Positions 58,842 through 64,000 of a stretch of DNA of 64,000 bases are shown piece after piece. A program made the position numbers and the translations under genes. The first letter of the stretch is position 1. Each line of letters opens with the position of its first letter. Under the pieces are notes generated by a model. That model saw nothing but the letters and a program-made list of their open reading frames with translations. It was not told the DNA's origin and did not search any database. The stretch comes from Cenococcum geophilum 1.58 (taxonomy: Eukaryota; Ascomycota; Dothideomycetes; Gloniales; Gloniaceae): contig KV748185.1 of the NCBI GenBank assembly GCA_001692895.1, positions 310,001-374,000 on the forward strand, given 5' to 3'.

Positions 58842-61620
58842 TAGGCTATTGCTTAGCGAAAGAAATTGTAAATTTTCTTTCTGCTTACGTCCTTACTCCT
58901 CTTTTAAATATTATATATTACTTTACTTCGGACCTAGGCGGGCTTTATAGTATATTAAAGTATTTAGCATACTAAGCTACTAAGCCTCTACTATATAGCC
59001 TCCCTTAATCTACTTTTTTTTATATACTTGTAGTTCTTAACACTTTATCTACTATATTTAACCCGTCTATTGCAGAAGCTAAGCTCTAGACTAATATAAG
59101 AATAGTTATAAAAAGTGTTAAGAAATACGAATAAGAAGACAATATTAAAAAAGACTTAGGTGCTCATTTCTATAGCATTTAAGTCCTTAGATTGAATTAG
59201 AAATGGAATTACAGCGTTTATTCCTCCGTATTATATAAACGCCTTCTTTTAGCCTCCATAGAGGCTGTATAGGCCCGCTAATATAACAGATTTCTCTTTA
59301 ACATACGCTATGTTAAAGCGCTTTCTACAATTATAATAGACAAATTTTGCTTAGATAAGTCATCTTTCTATTTTATTTAGTTATCTTATCCTTAAGGATT
59401 TACTATACGAGAATTCCAAAAGCATTTATAAGAATTAATCCGTAAAATGCCAAGCTAGGCATAGCTATAGCATTTTATAGTACCTTTAACTGCTTTTACT
59501 TTACTACTAGCGAGTTACACGCCGGGATTTCATTATAAGAGTTATATAATATACTAATCGACTATTTAGCTAATCGGCGTAGATTTCCTTCTATCGCTCG
59601 TTTTTAATGCGCTTTTTATAAATGCTTACAGAAACGCGATTTATAATTATACTATCTATAAAGATATGTAATAAAAATTTATTTTGGCTATTTAAGAGGA
59701 AATGGAAGCCTTATTTGTAAAAGTGGTATTATAGCCCGCTATAAAGAGTGCCTTACTTATATATTATTAACGACTTAAGTCCTTTTAGCTATAATTCGTA
59801 CTATTTAAGAGCTATAAATCTTACTTTTGCTATCTAATAAGGATGCCTAAGAAGGTCTTCAACTGCGGCCATGTAGTCTGTAATGTGTGCATTAAGACCT
59901 TTGGTCAAAAACCGAAGTCGGAGAAGTATACGTTTATTATTTCTTCTTACTTACTTTGTGGGGTACCCTAGAAAATATCTAGCTTCTAATTCATTCTACC
60001 TACGGCTAGCACTTGTGTTCTTTGCATAGATGGAGGCAGTATTTATAGCGTTATACCTCTTACTTTCCTCAATTATATTAAGCAACAAGTTTAGCATTTT
60101 GGTTGCCCGCTCTGGGATTATTTCAACTATATCTATAGGACCTTAGTTAGTACGTATTGGTTACTGGTTAGATAATTTATCTCCTAATATACTTTTAAGG
60201 CGGCCTAATTAGTATTAATATGTATTTTATGCTATGCGATCTCTAAGAGTCTCTCCGTTGATTCGAAGAGCTTGCTAAAAAGACTTTTCCATAAGATTAA
60301 GAAGGACGCCTTTTCTTAACGAGAAGATTTTAAAGACTTATTAGCGCTCTTATTAGAGACTATTAGTATAATTTATCTGCTATTAAGAGCGCGTTCTAAT
60401 AGAGTTTAGGTATTTCTCCTAAAATGTTTAATCTACTAAAGAATAACACGAAGGTTGCGGTAACGATAACGACTGCGCGACTAACTATGCCTTATTTAAT
60501 GTTAAACTATAATAGAGGATAAAGACCTCGGGAGTGCGGTATATAGGTTAGAGATATTTATTTATCCGATTTTATTAATATTAATTTAAGGGTACCAACT
60601 TATTTAGGCTTAGTGACTAGAGTATAATGTATTAATTAGTAAAGTATAAGTCTCTAGAGCCTACCTTCCTAACTTAAGTTTCCTACTAACTGCGCTAGGA
60701 AAGTGCTTCCTGTATATCTGCGGCTCTATAGTATTTTAAGCCTAAAGTACTTAACAACCTAGGTACTTACTAAGATGGTGGCCTTAGGTGCAATAATCCT
60801 TATTTTATTGCTTTTTAGGAATGCTAATTTCTCTAGCCGGATAAGGGTTAACTGGATTTTATGCTCTTTCTAGGGACTAGCACTTCTTCTACTTATAAAT
60901 ATAAGGTAGGAGTACAATCCCTAGTTATAAATTAATGTATTTCGCGCCTAGTCTAGGCATTTATAGCCAATTTAGATGGAGAAAGAAAATGGAAAAAGTT
61001 TTATAATAGCGTGCCGATGGAAGCGTGTAGCTAATACTATTATCTTAATGCATTTTTTAACGGTCTGGAGCCGAACATTAATGATTTATCTTTACTTAAG
61101 GATCTTAAATAATTGGTATATAATTCTATTACGTCTAGCATATAAGTAACTTTGGTAAAGGATTTAATCTATACTTCTATTTTCTACCTTAAGCTTAATA
61201 ACGTACCTTATTTTGTTAATAGTAACTTCTAATATTAAGGGATTATATTTTGCCGTTTAACTCTTAATTATTAAGGTAGAGAGAACCTTTATTATACCCT
61301 TATTAGGACCTCTTTCTTCTTCCTTATTTTTAGGCGGCTGGTGGCTTATATAGAGTCTATACTAAAGGGCGTCCTATTATTTAGATGGTGTATATACTTT
61401 ACTATAGAAAGTATAGACGAGGAGGTGTGTATATTAATTAGAGGGATTATAAGTAAGCTAAGGGTAATTAGTGGGCTTCTAAAAACACTTTAGTAGTTAG
61501 TAATAATTTAAGGTCTAGATGCCCTATTTAGCTGCATTAATTATTAAGCACTAAAGAGGCCTCTTCTAAGCGTTCTGTTAAAACGTAAACGGTAGGAATA
61601 GCTAGAATAGTTTTAAATAA
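58842..61620 (+). pseudogene. RING-patatin-like phospholipase, RIP-inactivated
   Basis: A frame from about 58,862 reads over 450 codons with Gln/Trp-site stops. It includes a Cys/His cluster of RING type at 59,858-59,960 (FNCGHVVCNVCIKTFG ... LLCGVP). The patatin start follows at 60,011-60,060: TCVLCIDGGSIYSVIPLTF where the oxyanion motif DGGGxRG is usual. The GxSxG nucleophile region (about 60,125-60,155) reads YRTLVS, so the catalytic Ser cannot be assigned. In a shifted frame the catalytic Asp motif is still clear at 60,774 (DGGLRCNNP), followed by LFLGTSTSS where SLGTGT is usual. The C-terminal text continues to about 61,600. Patatin-like enzymes cleave acyl chains from lipids; in fungi they occur in immune-like (NLR-type) architectures and as Starship cargo. 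The frame change may be an intron or indel. Confidence 0.8.
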
Positions 61621-62250
61621 ACTAATGCTTATAATAACCAGATTTATATTTACGGAAGTAATTTAACTATAAAGTAAAAAATATATATATTATTATATTG
61701 CTTAATATAGAATTCCGTTTAAACTTCCCGTAACCCTAACTATTCTTACCTCTTATTTCTTTAATAAATTTGCCCGAATACTTAAGTTTTAGGTTCCTAA
61801 AAATAAGTTTACGGAAAATATAGCTAGGGCAATTATTTTAGTTTAATTAAAGGATCTATTATGTCCCTTAAAACTAAAGGTTAATTTTTCTAAAGAATAA
61901 ATTTATATTAGCGTAAATCGAAATCTAGATTCCGAAGTCGTTTTTCCGGAAAACGAATTTGGAATCTAGTTTAGTATATACTAGATCGGAAAAATTAAAA
62001 TCTAGACTCTATAGAACTATACCTTAAATGTAGGAGAATTAATATACTATTGGAGGTAGTGCTTAGGATTCCGTATAAATGCTTTGGCGTTAACCTTCTT
62101 ATATAACTATAGCCCTTTTAAACTTTCTTTATTTTCTGCCTTTAAGATTTTTTACTATATCTACCTCTGCTTATACCCCTCTTTATAGGGTTAATTAAGT
62201 TAAGTCAACCCTTTTACTAGGTTAATAGCCTGGTAATAATTGCTTCTATA
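61621..62250. repeat. Repeat blocks related to 30.44-30.54 kb; empty site of copy 2
   Basis: 61,915-62,015 and 62,022-62,075 are inverted relatives of the two blocks that precede and flank copy 2 of the minisatellite element. The TA at 62,040-62,041 corresponds to the TA duplicated around copy 2. No gene is recognised here. Confidence 0.65.
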
Positions 62251-62254
62251 GCTA

Positions 62255-63060
62255 TAGTGGCCCTTTATCTAGTTAACCTTTCTTTAAAACTCCTCTTTAT
62301 AGTTATAGATTATCTTAATCTAGCGAGTCTAAGCTTACTTAGTTGGTCGGCGAATTATTTATATATAGCTCTAATAAGCAAGCTTTATTTTATCGCTTTT
62401 ACGTATACCTATGAGCTCTCTAGCTGTTTAATAACTAGACTTAGTAATATTATACTCTACTATGGAGAAAGAAAAAGGGGGTTAGTTTTAGAATGGGCCG
62501 CTATTTATAACCGTATATTTACTTTTAAATCCTTACTAAAAAAAAGGTTAATATCTACCTAAGAGATCCTTACGGAAATATATTATTATACCTCCTAGTA
62601 GGATAAGGAAAAACTGGTTTAATAAAGCTACTACTTAAGGCAAGAGTAGATATCTTGGAGCGTAATATTTCTAGCTTTACGCCATTATATTTTGCTACTG
62701 GATAGGGATTTACAGACGCTATTTAACTTCTTATTAATAAGGGCGTGGATATTTCCGCTGATTAGATTAGGGATTTAGGGAGGGACTTTTAGGATATAAG
62801 CCTATTTAATTGAGGCGCTGATATACTATTGCATTATGCGGCTAATAACGGATATATGGATGTGCTTTAGCTGCTTGTTAAGGTAGATGCTAATGTTAAC
62901 GTACTAAGCTAGTATAGGCGCATAGCGGCGAGTAGCGTAAGCGTTGTCTTAGGTATAGCTAATGTTCTTAAATTCCTTATAGAGTTTAGGGCTCGTACTC
63001 CTCCTATAGTAAGGGTTTTGGCTTATATACACCGTTTAAAAAAGAATTAAATTAATTAAG
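62255..63060 (+). pseudogene. F-box/ankyrin-repeat protein, second copy type, RIP-inactivated
   Basis: The open frame from the ATG at 62,257 (101 codons) begins with F-box-like text (LKLLFIVIDYLNLASLSLLS, then YLYIALISKLYF), followed by RGLVLEWAAIYNRIFTFKSL, a typical first ankyrin helix pair. After the stop the frames continue with ankyrin text at 62,645-62,760 (SFTPLYFATG; LLINKGVDISAD), 62,815-62,910 (HYAANNGYMDVL; LLVKVDANVNV) and to about 63,055. It differs in sequence from the one at 57.1-57.9 kb, so the two are separate family members. The 101-codon open stretch makes it one of the best-preserved pieces of the window. Confidence 0.75.
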
Positions 63061-64000
63061 TAGTGTTACTATAACTTAAAATAAATCTTTAGTCCGTAAT
63101 ATTTAAAGGCTATTTTTATATATAGTGTAAATATATATTAGGCGGAGCTTAAAAGGCCATTTAGAACAGTTTCGCTAATATATAGTTTTTATATAAGTAA
63201 TTAACTAAAAGGCAGTGTTAGCTAATAGTTAGGATATAGAAAAAAATCTTAGTATGGTCCTTAGCGTGGTAGCCGTTTTACTAAAATAGGAGGGTAAATC
63301 CGTTAGTTAGGTAATATAAAGTCGCATTTATTTTGGTTTTTTTAAGAATAAGGCATATCTAATAAGAGTTACCCTGCGCTTTTTCTGTAGAATTTACTAT
63401 TAGTAGGAACCCTAACTATTTATTAATGGAATATGCTTAAAGAGATACGTGGGTAAGTCTATAAAGGCATCTCTTAATAGTTTTATTAAAGTATCCTATA
63501 TAGATATAAAAATATCTAATAGTGCGATCCTATAACTAAAAATACTTTAACTAAAGTATAAGAGTAATAAAATACTTATAGACCGTTACTAATATTACTT
63601 AAAGCTGACTATTATTGCATTAGTAAAGTATAAAAGGTTTACGCGTATTACCTACTTACCGTTAATATCTCTAAAAGACTTAACCTTAACCCTTGTGCTT
63701 AGGAAGATAGGAGCGCTTATATTTATCCTTAAATATAAAGTCTAGGCAGTCCTCCTTATTTAGGGGCGTTAAAGGACTATCTTTTAGATTATTATTATAA
63801 GCAGGTAGGTGTCCCCTATTTAATAGCTAATGGTTATAAGTGTTGTAGCCCTTATAAAGCTAGTAACGGAAGTTATAGGCTAGCTCTCGCGCTTAACTAA
63901 GAAGGTTGTATTTTAGATAGTCCTGTAGAAGATAGGTTATCTCCGGAGAAGTACTTTATCTTATATAATAGAAAGGTCCTAGAGAATATCTGCGGATATA
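63061..64000 (+). pseudogene. Unidentified RIP-degraded frame running off the window
   Basis: A forward frame reads to the end of the window for about 310 codons with stops almost only at Gln/Trp sites (IFKGYFYI near 63,100; FILVFLRIRHI near 63,330; ELPCAFSVEFTISRNPNYLL near 63,370-63,430). It may be a separate protein or the C-terminal part of the F-box/ankyrin fossil. No family is recognised. Confidence 0.35.

Overview
The window looks like heterochromatic, repeat-rich DNA of a filamentous ascomycete (Pezizomycotina); the species is not recognisable. Most of it carries the mark of repeat-induced point mutation (RIP). CpA and TpG are scarce, TpA is everywhere, CpG is still common, and almost no long reading frame survives. 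Many stretches nevertheless still read as protein in one frame for hundreds of codons, with stops mostly where Gln (CAA/CAG) or Trp (TGG) codons are expected, as C-to-T change at CpA on either strand would give. I found no gene that looks intact. All gene calls are therefore pseudogenes, and their names come from reading motifs by eye, without any database search.

Layout. 0-9.5 kb: RIP-degraded fossils, including an ABC half-transporter of the heavy-metal-tolerance type (about 2.55-4.02 kb) and several unidentified frames. 9.51-14.92 kb: a GC-richer island with little RIP, full of minisatellites. I read it as a TA-flanked transposable element that itself contains a second DNA transposon (10,169-13,313) with 115-bp inverted termini. 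15-18.3 kb: remains of a Copia-type LTR retrotransposon on the minus strand, then a 102-bp tandem repeat. 18.5-26 kb: RIP-degraded, unidentified frames. 26.2-30.3 kb: a minus-strand fossil of a DUF3723-like protein with a long coiled-coil tail. 30,543-32,257: a second, uninterrupted copy of the minisatellite element. 32.3-43 kb: an LTR-like start, unidentified fossils and small repeats. 43.4-44.8 kb: ankyrin-repeat fossils. 45-57 kb: unidentified fossils, including one with a 130-nt all-purine run. 57.1-63.1 kb: two F-box/ankyrin fossils flanking a RING plus patatin-like phospholipase fossil.

Two insertions can be checked inside the window itself. Copy 2 of the minisatellite element lies between TA dinucleotides in a sequence whose uninterrupted relative is at about 62.02-62.08 kb (opposite strand). 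The nested transposon lies between TA dinucleotides in a sequence whose uninterrupted relative is in copy 2 near 30,966. The GC-rich elements therefore probably arrived after most of the RIP.

The gene families seen (DUF3723, patatin-like phospholipase, ankyrin/F-box proteins, a metal-type ABC transporter) resemble the accessory genes carried by Starship giant transposons of fungi. No captain recombinase (DUF3435) was recognised, so a Starship graveyard is only a hypothesis.
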